Shown here piece by piece: positions 37,979 through 49,764 of a stretch of 64,000 nt of DNA. Both the position numbers and the translations under genes were made by a program. This DNA is from Erythrobasidium yunnanense (taxonomy: Eukaryota > Basidiomycota > Cystobasidiomycetes > Erythrobasidiales > Erythrobasidiaceae). The stretch is from the NCBI GenBank assembly GCA_001600175.1, contig BCJC01000005.1, positions 1,592,471 to 1,656,470 of the forward strand. Reading direction: 5' to 3'. Numbering within the stretch: position 1 is the stretch's first letter; each line of letters opens with the position of its first letter. Below the pieces are notes generated by a model. The model was not told the DNA's origin. It ran no database searches and worked only from the letters and a program-made list of their open reading frames with translations.

Positions 37979-40017
37979 ATGGTAGGTATAGCTTCAGCAT
38001 CCTTCAGCGCTTACCCACACTCATTTCATTCATCACATTCATTTCCACCTCTACCTCTCTTGTTGCAGCAAAAGATAACCATGGTCACCCTGCGCGTCTT
38101 GAGAAGCACCACCGTCGCATTCCCACACCAGTAGTAGACAGCTTTCCTGGTCATCATGGCGATGGCAAGCATCACTGGCCATCTCCTAAGCCGTCTACTC
38201 AGTGCTACAAACAAGGCTTTATACAAATGAGGGACGGCAAATTGCAGACTTGCAGTGGCCGACCATTCCGCTTCGCAGGCTTCAACGCGCCAAACTTACT
38301 CGATCAAGACGACTTCGCGACCTTTGATACCTTTTTAAGCTTCAAAGGCCTGGGCAGAGCCGTCACACGTACCTACCCGCTCGAGATAAGCGGTAAGTAC
38401 CTAATATCAGACTCTTGTTTATGACAGGACAGATTACTGATGCTCTGTAACAGGGAGTACCCCATATAATGACCAGTCCTTGTCTCACATCACCGGCTGG
38501 AACGCCAATACTGGCACCTGGGAATGGAACGAAGGTGCAATGCAGCGCGTATGCCGGCTTTCCCGCAGGATTTGAAAGACGCGCTTACTGGCAGGTGCTG
38601 TATGAAACGCCTTCTCTAGTTTGACAGAGTCCTCGCAGCAGCTGCTCAGTATGGTAACAAGATCATCCTTCCTGTCATCAATCAAGATGTAAGTTCGTGC
38701 TGTATTTGCACGTAACTGCCTGGTACCGACTTATGCTGACGCTGCTCTTCCATCGTGCAGTTCGGAGACGTATCCACCAATTGGAAGGGCAATTACGTAG
38801 ATCTCATCATCCATCGTTACGCCAAAGGATGGGACTACGCCGAAGCACAAGAGAACGTGGACTTCTTCACTGATCGAATCATGATTGATAGTTATAAGGT
38901 CCTCCTCACCGAATTACTCAATCGCGTCAACACCGTCACCGGCATCAGATACGGCGATGATTCTAGCATCTTGGCTTGGGAGACCGGTAACGAGCTGGCA
39001 TGGCAGCGTAAAGGAAAGGAACCAGCTCCAGCTGCTTGGACCATCGAGATAGCCAAGCACATCAAATCGCTGGCTCCTTGCGCTTTGGTCATGGATGGTT
39101 CGTTCTCAAAGTCTGATACGTCCGAATCAGCTTTTCGTAAAGAAGTGCTAGAGTCGAAGGACGTGGATATCATGTCTTACCATTACTACGGAGGTAAGCC
39201 CGAAATGGCTGAGCCTACGCGACTATCTGACGAAAGCATTTACACTTCGTTCATTTAGCCGGAGATGTTCAGCGCGTTGTCGAAGATCCAGCTATAGCTG
39301 CGAGCTACGGGAAGGCCTTCATCTGCGGAGAGTATGGCTTTCTTCCAGAGGGAGGAATGTATGCCGGCGTGCTTGAACTGGCCCGCCAACAGCCAGGCTT
39401 CGCAGGGTGAGTGGTGTCTATTCATCTTGTAGTATTATTACCTTCACTCAGCCCGTATATACAGATCTCTTGTATGGGGTTTCCGCCCACATTCATCGCT
39501 GGGAGGATTCGTTACGCATTCTGAAGGAGACGACGTGAACTACTCTTATCACGTAAGCTTGACTATTGTGCGATTGATCTTCAGAACTAATTCAACATTC
39601 TTGCAGATCCCTGGCTGGCCGAACTCTCAGATTAATGAAGAGGATTTCGATTTACCCAAAGACTGGGATAAGAAGGAGGGAATCATTGTCGATGCTATCC
39701 GACAGGCCTCCTTTGCCATCAACGATGAAGCAGTTCCGCGATACCCTGTTCCGAATGCTCCGGAAGTCTGGCTCAACGCAACAAACACGATCACTTGGAA
39801 AGGAAGTGCATGGGCATCGACGTACGAAATCTACGGCAGCGGTCATGCGAACCTTCTCGGCAAAGAATGGAAGCTGCTTGACGAAGGTGTTTTGGATGTC
39901 TTTAACGCCGGCAACTTCTCGCACGTTCTGCCCAAGTCGGATGCCAAGTTCATCAAGATGCGAGGAGTCACACTTGATGGTCAGAAGGGTAGATGGAGTA
40001 ACGTTCTTGCTTTGTGA
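37979..40017 (+). CDS. Secreted GH5-like glycosidase 2 (tandem paralogue)
   Basis: Same exon pattern and catalytic motifs as its neighbour: acid/base Glu in LAWETGNELAW, nucleophile in ICGEYGFLPEGG, and C-terminal ITWKGSAWASTYEIYGSGHA ending RWSNVLAL. Exons from 38454 on are 38454-38548, 38620-38688, 38761-39193, 39259-39406, 39465-39552 and 39607-40017. The His-rich linker of copy 1 is reduced to GHHGDGKHHWPSP. The 5' end is a problem: the ATG at 37979, which aligns with the start of copy 1, is out of frame with the hydrophobic leader (LPTLISFITFISTSTSLVAA). Only a 26-nt GT-AG excision would join them. The gene may use another start or may have lost its signal sequence start. Confidence 0.75.
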
Positions 40018-40629
40018 AGCTTCCGGAAGTTTTCTTCCCTTTCTTCAGCAGGTTTGGGCTGCCTAGCTTGCATACCACCTTCATTACTGTCATTTCTAGA
40101 TGCAGAACTTGCAATGCCTTTGCAAACAGCTTTCTATGGATGTTTTGCCAGGTGCATCTTTGCTTGAGTCGCTTGCGAGATTGCATGGACAGCCAGAAAA
40201 CTTCTAAGAGTAGCGCAGAGCATTGTGAGATGCTGTGTATCCACCGATAGCAATACACCGTGCTTGTAACCTCTTCTTCGAGCGTGCCTGAATCTGGAAA
40301 AATGGAAGGAAGTCAAATTGGCCTCGCAAAATTCGCCCGCAAAAGTGCAAGTCGTCCTTCCCAAGCAAGACTTCAAGAAACACCGACAACTAAAATGGTA
40401 CGCTGAGCATGCTACAAGTCCTCGACCTTCTGCCATGTCAAGATCCCGACGCCGACTCTCCCGCAAGAGCAAGACTTTCTCGGTTTTCTCGCCCTGCCCT
40501 CGACGGCCATCTCAGAAAGAATGACAGCGAGTCTGCCTTGCGAAGCGAGCTCGGGATGAGGATAGAAGTACAAGTAGCTACTGCAAAGTAGCGAAACTGC
40601 TTCGTCCGAATCGAACGGCCCTTCAATAG
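40018..40629. other. Region downstream of glycosidase 2
   Basis: About 610 bp. It holds the 3' region of the glycosidase. Short open frames on the plus strand (for example 40409-40591, with LQVLDLLPCQDPDADSPA) look partly protein-like, but I could not join them into a gene. Confidence 0.35.
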
Positions 40630-40976
40630 CGACCCTGCTTTAGAGCATCAAGACGTGATAGTCCAAAACTTCCCAGCCTATGCATTAAAGTCCTCGACTG
40701 GTTCACTGGCTCTCTTGTCCAGTCCTACGATGCCGTCTCACAAAAGCAGATACGCTCTTCTGTCGCTCGCATTACCGCAGCGATCGAAGCGTTTTCTCAG
40801 AGGGAGATTGGAGGACTGGCGGAAGCGAGTCGACGAGGCAGCTGGCAGGCGATAATTTGTCGATAAAGGGAGAGATTCCGAGGATGCATTGCTGCTGCGA
40901 AAGAGAAAGCGTTTGGGGATTTTGGGGCAGAGGATCGGGGACGAGGATTGAATGTGAAATATGGGCAGCATCGCTG
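40630..40976 (+). CDS. Possible small gene, 3' exons only
   Basis: One plus-strand frame is open from 40630 and encodes protein-like residues: [20 protein letters not shown], then [20 protein letters not shown]. It meets a TAA near 40857, and the same frame then continues with [20 protein letters not shown] and ends VKYGQHR with a TGA at about 40974-40976. A 41-nt intron with donor GTCGAC would link the two and skip the TAA. I found no start codon or upstream exons I trust. Helical composition argues for a real but unidentified protein. If true, its end overlaps the candidate first exon of the eL8 gene. Confidence 0.3.
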
Positions 40977-41172
40977 ATGTACATGCCCTCTTCTCTTCAT
41001 TCCTTCTCCTTCTGATTCTTCCCTGGATTCACCTTACTGCCTCTTTTCCTTCAACATTCATCTCAAATTCGGTCTACTCGTTGATCTTGGCAACAATACA
41101 CCAATTTTGTGACTATCTGCTCCATGACCCTTTTCTGCGTGTGTTACACTACACTTCTTCAAATCCCAACAG

Positions 41173-42157
41173 GCCCCTGCAAAGAAGACTGGAAAGAAGC
41201 CCGCCGCCGCTCCCGGCTCAAGCAGCAAGAAATCTTCAAAGAAGGTCACTAACCCTCTCTTCGAGAAGAAACCAAAGAACTTTGGCATTGGTGCGATCAC
41301 ATCTACATACTTGCTCAAAATCTGCGCTGACGTTGTGTGCGACTCCAGGCCAGGACATCCAGCCTACCCGTGACCTGACCCGATTCGTCAAGTGGCCCGA
41401 GTACGTTCGTCTCCAGAGGCAGCGTGTCATCCTCAACCAGCGCCTCAAGGTCCCACCTGCGATCGCTCAGTTCGGCAACACCCTCGACAAGAACACTGCC
41501 ACCCAGCTCTTCCGTCTCCTCAACAAGTACAGACCCGAGACAAAGCAGGAGAAGAAGGGCCGTCTCGACAAAGAGGCTCAGGCTATCGCTGCCAACGAGG
41601 GAAAGAAGCCAGAGAAGGATGGAAAGAAGCCTATGTTCGTCAAGATGGGTCTGAACCACTGTGTTGCCCTCATCGAGGTAGGCTCGCTTCCTCCTCTTAC
41701 ACTCGCAGTAGCTAATGTAGATTCCGCTACAGAACAAGAAGGCCAACCTCGTCGTCATCGCTGACGATGTCGACCCCATCGAGCTCGTCGTCTTCGTTCC
41801 AGCACTCTGCCGCAAGATGGGTATTCCATACGTTATCGTTAAGAACAAGGCCCGTCTAGGAACGGTCGTACACAAGAAGAAGGCTGCCATCCTCACCCTC
41901 CAGGACGTCCGCTCCGAGGACAGCTCTGAACTCGCCAAACTCGTCTCTGCCGCCAAGGCAAACTTCAACGACAAGTACGAGGATCACCGCAGACACTGGG
42001 GAGGCGGTCTCCGAGGCAACAAGTCCAAGGCTATGATGGCCCGCCGTGCAAAGGCTGCAGGTGTGTTACGATGCTCTTCGCATTTGTCGGCGAATTTTAC
42101 TGACCTTGGCCAAATTTTACTTCAGGTACCACTGTTGCCGAGCTCGAGAAGATCTAA
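41173..42157 (+). CDS. RPL8: Ribosomal protein eL8 (L7a), large subunit
   Basis: 60S subunit protein. Exons 41173-41290, 41349-41677, 41733-42060 and 42126-42157 encode [20 protein letters not shown], then [114 protein letters not shown] and [20 protein letters not shown]. The last exon gives TTVAELEKI. The exon bearing the start codon lies upstream and is unresolved. Candidates are ATG at 40961 (donor at 40979) and ATG at 40395 directly followed by a GTACGC donor, which would make a 775-nt first intron. Introns just after the start codon are common in fungal ribosomal protein genes. Confidence 0.9.
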
Positions 42158-42513
42158 ATGGATACGCTACGTGCGCACACTACCTCATCTACCACCTCAT
42201 AGCTTTTTCGGATTCTGCTGCTTCCCAGTTGTCGTTTTTGATGTACCGCGCGCTGAGGGAAATGCATTCGGCTTTGGCTTGACATTTCGTTCGCACACGT
42301 TCGCAAAGGATATACTAACGCTGAGGACACTATCACATACATGATATGGCGAAGCAGAGCTAAAATAAAGATGTTTTCGCACTTTAAATCGCGGTCACGC
42401 TCCTCTTGCCCTCATCCGACCTAATAACAAGTTCGCAACAAAACGGCACTACGTTCTCTTGATCTCTACATTTTGGCAGCTTGCATGCTGCTTGACGTCG
42501 CAGCTTGCGCGCC
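42158..42513. other. Spacer RPL8 / MPH1
   Basis: 356 bp, same-strand spacer; it holds the RPL8 3' region and the MPH1 leader. Nothing else is supported. Confidence 0.4.
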
Positions 42514-45500
42514 ATGGATTCCGACGATGATGCCTTGTGGGCGGACTTGGGCGACGCCAGCGTGCTCCTCGAAGTCGCAAAGGCAGAGGCGGCCTTCAAG
42601 GTAAATAGGACAATCAAGGCGAATGCTCCTTGTCTTCTTACCAATTGTTTGATATATTTATACACAATTTCAGAACAATCCAGGCATGGTCCAGCAGCAA
42701 CTCCAGCAAAAGGACCTCTTCGGCAACGTCGTGCACCCAAAACAAAACATCCCCAAAAGCGCGCCATGGCAGAGTAAAGCTGTCGCTGGGCCATCTACAA
42801 TCGCTAACAAGCCCGTAAATGACAAGGTCAACGCGATTGCCCGAAAACAATGGGATCAAACGAGATACGTCAAGTCGGGGGCCATCAGCAAGAAGAAAGC
42901 GAGCAAGAAACCTGCTTCGAAAGCTAAAGGAAAAGGCAAAGCACGCGCGTACGATGATTTCGAAGAAGAAGAAGATGACTTCTCGGACGCTGGATCAGAA
43001 GGACCCCTGTCTGATGCAGAAGAAGCAGCAGCTCCTCCTAAACCTATGAAGCTACAGCCTGACAGAGAAGCATGTAAAACATTCACTTACCCACTCAACA
43101 AACCCCTCCGCAAGTATCAGTACGATATCATCACCAAAGCATTCTACACCGACACCCTCGTCGCGCTTCCTACAGGTCTAGGAAAGACATTTCTAGCCGC
43201 AACTATCATGCTCAATTATTATCGATGGTTTCCGCAAGGGAAGGTTATCTTCATGGCTCCATCAAGACCGCTCGTCACACAGCAGATCCAGGCGTGTCAT
43301 GGAATAGCAGGAATACCGCTCAAAGATGCAGTAGAGCTCACAGGAAAGGACGCACCAGAGAAGAGACAGGAGGAATGGTCGAAAAGAAGGGTCTTCTACT
43401 GTACGCCTCAAACAGTAAAGAACGATCTGTTCAAGGGGAAATTAGATCCGACGGAGGTAGTGTGTGTTGTTGTCGATGAAGCACACAAGGCAACAGGAGA
43501 TTATGGTGCGTAGACTTTCATCAACATACAGGTCCGATCCTGACAGTCAGATTCAGCCTATACCGAGGTCGTCCGCTACATGATGCGCAAGAATCCCCAT
43601 TTCCGCTTGTTGGCGTTGACGGCTACTCCGGGGTCAAATGCTGAGGTTGTGCAGTCTGTCATTGACAACCTTCACGTACGTTCATCATACTCTCATACTG
43701 AAAGTGCACGCTAATCATCTTACGTAGATCGGGCATATCGAAGTTCGCACTGACGAATCGATAGATATACGGCAGTACATCCACAAGAAAGTGAGTGCAT
43801 CCCTCCCTTACTCTTTGTGTTCGGGCTAAAGTGGCTCTTCTTGCCTTCAGAAAGTAGATCTAGTCCCGATACCGGTTGTTGGCGAGATCAATAGTATCAG
43901 AGAGCGCTATCGAGCGCTTATGGATATCCTCTACGAACCTCTCAAGAAGGCTCAGCTCATCTATACGCAAAAGTCCGATCCCACGACCATCCATCCCTAC
44001 GCTTTCCAGAGCGCATCACAGCAAGCTCAACAGAAGAAGATTTTCTGGGCATTGGGCAATTTCACTTTCCTTGGCGCCATGGCTCGCTGTATCGCCAAGT
44101 TGCTAGAGCAGTCGGTATCTGCCTTCTACGAGAGTCTTAAGGAACTGAAGTCGTCAGCGAAAGGAAAGGCCATCGCCGTAGTCAACCATCCTAACTTCGC
44201 CTCCATCCTACGAGATACAGAAGACATTGTCAATGGGAGAGAATTCGAAGGTCATCCCAAGATGATGAAGCTTAGAGAGCTTATTGTTGAGCATTTCGAC
44301 AAGAGTGCAAAAGAAGGGACACTAGACTCGACCAGAATTATGGTCTTCTGCTCATTCAGGGAGGTCGTTGATGAGATCGTTGAAAGGCTTAACCAAAAAG
44401 AAGGGATCCGAGCTACAAGACTGGTAGGACAGGGTGTAGATACGAAAGGAAAGAAGGGACTCGCGCAGAAACAACAGAACGAAGTCCTATCACACTTCAA
44501 AAAGGGTATATACAACGTTCTGGTAGCTACTTCTATCGGTGAAGAAGGTCTCGACATTGGAGAATTGGATCTCATCATCTGCTACGAAGCCTCAAAGTCC
44601 CCGATCAGGACAGTGAGTGCAGCATTCCTGATTCGAATGGCGTCTGCTTATGCCTTCCGCCTTGTCTAGTTGCAAAGAGCGGGCCGAACGGGTCGTGCCA
44701 GAGATGGCCGAATCATCGTTCTGATGACTGAGGGTATCGAGGAGCAAAACGTATGTCGACTATAATACGACTGAGACAGTATATCCACTGACAACCTTAC
44801 GAAACAGTGGTCCAAAGCAAACACGGACTACAAGGATGTCCAGAATGCCATCATCTCCGGCAAGCAGTTCGAGCTGTATGCAGACTGTCGGCGCCTAGTG
44901 CCTGCAGACATACGACCAGTTCCCGATAAGAAGGTCATCGAAGTTGAGCCTTTCGATCCAGAAAAGATGGGAGTCGGACATAGAAAATCCAGCAAAAGAA
45001 AGCGCGAAGAGGAGGACAACCTTGATCTCTTTGAGGCCGGCTTCCAGAAAGCAAACTGCAAGAAAATCGGAGCGCCAACAAACAAGAAGAAGACCGCTGT
45101 CAAGGCTTCTGCTGAAGATGTCGAAATGACGATCGAGCTCAAGCTGGAGGATGACGGCAAACTCAATGCAGTCGAGAGGAAGGAGCTTACGAAAGCATCT
45201 CGAAAACCGTCCATCCAGGCAGCACAGCCAAAACGCACTCGCAAAGCGGCCTTGCCTCCAGCCACACGCTCTTACACTACATCTTCTCGCGTCACCAAAG
45301 CAGATCAAACATCGAATACGCGTTTTGTCTCCCATGCTGCACATACTTCCAAGATCCTGAGCATCCTTCAAGCCGGCCGAGAGATGAGTGCGGATAGCAG
45401 GATCTACCAAAGATGGGAGAGCAGCACTTACCCGGCTTTTCAAAACAGTAATGTTGTCTGGTGGCCAGAAGGGAATGCGGGAAAGGGACGTGACAGGAAA

Positions 45501-47115
45501 TTTCGCCCTCTTCAGACCGAGGAGGAGGATCGGAACTCATACAACCCAAACATCTCTAACAAGGCTTGCAAGCAGCCAACAAAGACCATCGCCGATGATA
45601 TTGGAGTCATCTCTGATGAAGGTGATGAGAGGGCTGCGCCTCCTCAAGTTCGGCAAGATACTCCTACGGAAGCGGCTATAAGCGAGGACGAACTTCCCGA
45701 TATCTCCTCGCGCTCTGCTGATCGTGTAGCTCCAATGAAGCGGAAGACTGCGCCAGAGACTGCCTTCAAGCAAACATCAGAGAGCGTCCGTCCCGATATG
45801 CCTCGCAACAGTTCATCTAAGACTAGAAAAGCCAAAGACCGACCTACACGATCAAATACTCAGTCTCCGATGCGAAAGATTCGCAATAGTGGTCCCGCTC
45901 CCATCGTAATCGATTTGCTGGACGATTCGGAGGAGGAGCCGGCCAAGTCTCCGGTCAAGAAGGTTATGCAACCATCGAAGTAAGTCTTTATTCAGCAAGA
46001 TTTCAGGAAATGTACGTCTGTCTGAGAATGCGCCTATCTAGATTGCGGGAGGCAGAGGCGCCACATCCGGTATCCGAGTCTGGTAGGCAAAGAACGACGA
46101 GCGGCCCTATGACCTCAACAGCAGTAGTAGCAGGTCGACCCAATGCCAGTAACGGATCAAGCAAAGGTCAACATCAGCCCATACCTTCTCCCGGAGGACC
46201 GCCAATCTCCAAAGTCCCGTCAGAAGCGGACGAACTACCTCCACCTCCCGCTCGAACGAATGTGAAAGCCATTAAATCTTCGCTAGGCGCTACGGCAGAG
46301 GACTCTCCTTTAATCTTCAAGCAGCGAGCAGCTCCGCCGAAGCGAATCTTCGCGGACGATACGTCTTCGCCTGACAAAGAAGCTGCTCAAGTCAGACAAA
46401 AAGTCAGGCCTGTTCCTAATGACGACTCGATCATTGCCTTGAGCGGCCCTCCTATGAAAGTGAGGAAACTCGTTCGGGCTGGCGAGAGTAAAGCAGTCGC
46501 ACAAGCTGTCCAGGCCGGATCGAAGGAAACAACAAAGAGAAAGAAGGTCAAGAAGCTGCCCGGCGACCAATGTCCCTTCTTCGATGTGCGAGCCGTTAAC
46601 TCGGATGATCCGGACAGTCAGACCGATCCTGAAGATGAAGGCGATCCGGAGACGTAACTAGTCCTTTATTCCGTCTGACCGGACATTAGCTGATATTAAC
46701 AGCAGCGCTGGCCATCGACGCTTCCTTGATAGCGATGATGTCGCAAACCCTCGCGACATGACTGCCTTCTACCGCGAAAGCCTGATGTCCCAGGCCGCCC
46801 ATCGCTTCCATGGCTCTGTCAAAAAGCTACAAGCTTTCAAGATGAGAGCTGAGTAAGCTTGCTTTCGATACCGAGCGATATTGACCTGCTGACTTCGACT
46901 CATAGGCTACCAAAATATCGGCCGACAGATGGTCAACCAGATGCCTCACAATGGAGTGTCGGATCGTTCGTCGTTGGTGAGTCATACACGGCGTTTAGGC
47001 CGAGTTCGTCGAGCTCACCCGCATCTCGCTTGCAGATGATGACGATGAGATCTTATACGAGGATGGCGATGATGCTCTACCGGACGAGGACGTAGCCACA
47101 AGTGAAGGCCGCTAG
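42514..47115 (+). CDS. MPH1: Mph1/FANCM-type DNA helicase
   Basis: 3'-5' DEAH helicase that dissociates D-loops and remodels stalled forks. Eleven exons. It starts MDSDDDALWADLGDASVLLE. The helicase core has the FANCM layout: FTYPLNKPLRKYQYDIITKA, Walker A in VALPTGLGKTFLAA, APSRPLVTQQIQAC, the DEAH box in CVVVDEAHKATG, LALTATPGSNAEVVQSVIDN, then the helical insert typical of Mph1/FANCM and the second domain (RIMVFCSFREVVDEIVERLN, LVATSIGEEGLDIGELDLII, and LQRAGRTGRARDGRI after an intron). The long C-terminal third is disordered, basic and acidic, with a SUMO-interaction-like hydrophobic stretch next to acidic residues (IVIDLLDDSEEEPA), and ends in an acidic tail (DDDDEILYEDGDDALPDEDV). The total is about 1280 residues. 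Confidence 0.93.
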
Positions 47116-47589
47116 AATCTACCTTATCTGGTTTAGTTCCCTTTTCTCAATCCCACGCATTGCAATAAGTCAGTCTGTCACTGGTCGTTGTATTCTCATC
47201 TCAGCATAGCTCTTCAATAGTTCTCATTTCATCACTCGCATGCTACATCACTTGTTTTTGCTAGTCTAACCGCTTTAATGGTAATCGAGGTCTAACAAGA
47301 TACGCAAATCTATCTATACCAAGCTGACTAAACACTGTTTATCATCGACAACTACTTCCAAGCCCTCAGCATCTCAATACTGTATGATTGTAACAACCAG
47401 AATGGCCGCTTATGATCTCGGCTCAACCCTTCCAGTGCGAATAGCCAGCTCCGGTGTCTTCGAGAGCGTCCAGTCGCTCGATCAGAAGGCCTTTCCACGG
47501 ATGATCTTCGTTCCACGCCTCTCTCTTCTTCTGAAGGCCCTAGCTTCTCACCAAGCGATGGAAGCCTAAATGGCGACCTAAATGGCGAC
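47116..47589. other. Convergent spacer with a short direct repeat
   Basis: 474 bp between convergent genes. At 47568-47593 the unit AAATGGCGACCT occurs twice in a row. No gene is supported. Confidence 0.45.
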
Positions 47590-49353
47590 CTAACCCTTCC
47601 AGTATCTATACCGCGTCCCGCTCAGCCTGAGATCCTCGATGCGATCCTCCAATATGCCTTTCCAGGGCTGGCCCTCCATCCAGATTAAACTGGTATGATC
47701 CAGGAACCTTTGGAAGTCCGCCATTGGCCTAATGTTGCAGTCGAGCCTGTGGGCATCCAGCATACTCTGGAAACTCTGCACTATTTTTCTGGTGATTTGG
47801 ATCTCCTCGCTGACTTCGTCGTATGAACTGTTGTTGCACATTTGTTCGAAATCGTCGCGCCCAAAATCGCCCGGCATCACCGAGATTGTCTTGAGGCCAG
47901 GAAATTTGCCTTGTCGGATCCATGTATCGACAACTGATATAACAGGGACGTAGTCATCCTCCGATGCGGATTCATTATAACCGAGCTGCAGAAGATGGAG
48001 TGACGTGGGGAAAGGAGCAGTGACAGCTGCGTTGAATTCTCCGTCGAATATGCTTCCAAAGATGCCCAAAGTATGTAAAGATGTCAGACGCTCGATTCCT
48101 CTGAAATCGCCTGCTTCTAGTGACGCTTCGTGGAGCTTGAGCGTAGTGATGGACGAGGCGGTTCCGTCTGACAGCCCTTGGAATGGGCTGTATGTATCGT
48201 CTTCTTCTGCCCAGGCGACATCGTGCAAGCGGACCTCGAGCTTCTCGGCACCCTCGTGAGGCACGATATGGCTCAAGAGACTTTGAAAATGCGCGGTCGG
48301 CAGTAACGCTTTGTCCAAAACCAGCGCGTGAATGTTCATAGAATACTGAGGTATGATCTTGGTCTCGATAAGATCCTCGCCTGGTTGCCAGCCGAAATTG
48401 GACATGCGGAGAGCTTCAAGCGATGGAGCATAGATGAGTGCTGCTAGTATACGGTACGCCAGGGAAGCCTCGAATGCGTGGAGCTGACATCTCTTTAGTT
48501 TCTGCAGCTTGAGCACCGTTGCAGTGAGCTTGTCGCTGAGGATACCGGTCCGGCCATTCGCAAAGCAGATCTCCTCAACTTGGGGGCTGAAGGCTAGTAT
48601 AGACATCGCTTGATCGGTGTCTGGAGTGATGGCGAGGTTCTTGACATTTGAGGCCAGTCTGGGAGAGCCAGATAAAGTCCGCTGTAACGCCTCGAGCTGA
48701 CTGGACATATCGCCAGCGCACGCATCTATCGGATATCTCATCGCGAGGCTAATGCGAAGCAGAAGGTTATATCAGCCGTCTTGCCTTCAGACATTCACAG
48801 CCATAAGATTCGCGTACGCGGCGTCCATACTTGCAGCTGTCATGCCTGCAGAACCCAGATCGTCTCCGGAGTCGCTCTCTTCCTCGTCACTGTCAGTATC
48901 CTCATTTGCCTCTGACTCTGGCATTTCCTCCACCTCGTCGTTGAGACCTTCCGCAGACTCGTCATCCTTCTGATCCGAGTCTTCAGTTGGTATCAATGAG
49001 CTCTCCTCGTCGCTGTCTTCGCTACCGTCCTCCGACTCGGATTCGTCGCTTTCAGCATTGTCGATTTTCCAGATGTCAACGCCTGTCGGCGCGTCTGCAT
49101 GGCTAGTCGCGGGTGTGCCGAAGCGCACCTGTTGCTGTGTACAGTTGATGCTGGCGTAGAGAATGGATTGTGCTTCATTTCTCCAAGCTCGAGCAACGAG
49201 ACAAGCACTGAGAAGCGTGCGCGTGGTGGTCAAAGATGCAGCCGACTTCTCGCAGGCGCAAGATTCTTTATCATGGGAGCCGCCCAACGTCGTGGAAGTG
49301 TGTCGAATCTGTTGCAGAATCAAGCGTATCACTTCGCTAGGGAGAGCGACCAT
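47590..49353 (-). CDS. F-box/LRR-like protein 1 with acidic linker
   Basis: Two exons (48818-49353, 47590-48748). The N-terminus resembles an F-box (LPSEVIRLILQQIRHTSTTL, then TLLSACLVARAWRNEAQSIL), which would bind Skp1 in an SCF ubiquitin ligase. A very acidic linker of about 70 residues (SEDGSEDSDEESS) follows. The second exon is a leucine-rich-repeat-like fold with units such as LTSLHTLGIFGS and FPTSLHLLQLGYN, ending ALQRTLSGSPRLAS-type and YRYWKG segments. The 69-nt intron uses donor GCC-GC|GTACGC; the more obvious donor downstream (GCT|GTGAAT) does not keep the frame. Its paralogue is immediately upstream at 49765-51625. The function is inferred from motif order only. Confidence 0.65.
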
Positions 49354-49764
49354 TTTGTCGATATTTTGGGAACAGACGATGCAGAGATGTAGAGGATGGT
49401 GGAATGCGATACTGACGCATCAGCTAGCAATCCCTTCAGGCTGTACTATTGGCAACTTCGCATTGTTAGGGAAAGGTACGGAGTCAAGATGCGCGCAATC
49501 GCGAGAGCGATCTGTTTCATATCGCTTGCGCATTGACATGGCCCTTCACATTAGACTGGTGCAGTGACACTACGAATGCTAGCTTGGCAGCACCTATCCA
49601 GAAGTGCCTATAAGCAGACATGCTTATGCGAAGGACATTGAATTCGAGCATAGCCAACGCTACTGCTGTGGTTGTCTACGCGCTCGCCAAGAACACTCCC
49701 TTGTGTAAATGGATACTCTGGTGAGGTACCGCGAGAGAGAGTCTCACTCCATGTCGCATCGTCA
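49354..49764. other. Spacer between tandem F-box-like genes
   Basis: 411 bp between the start of copy 1 and the stop of copy 2. Plus-strand frames crossing it are antisense to copy 1. No gene is supported. Confidence 0.45.

Noticed and set aside
40570-40640. GTTCGATTC on the minus strand as a possible tRNA B-box
   Set aside because: No cloverleaf could be drawn with surrounding bases.
47568-47593. Direct repeat AAATGGCGACCT as a target-site duplication or mobile element end
   Set aside because: Two adjacent copies only, with no element between them; simple local duplication is enough.
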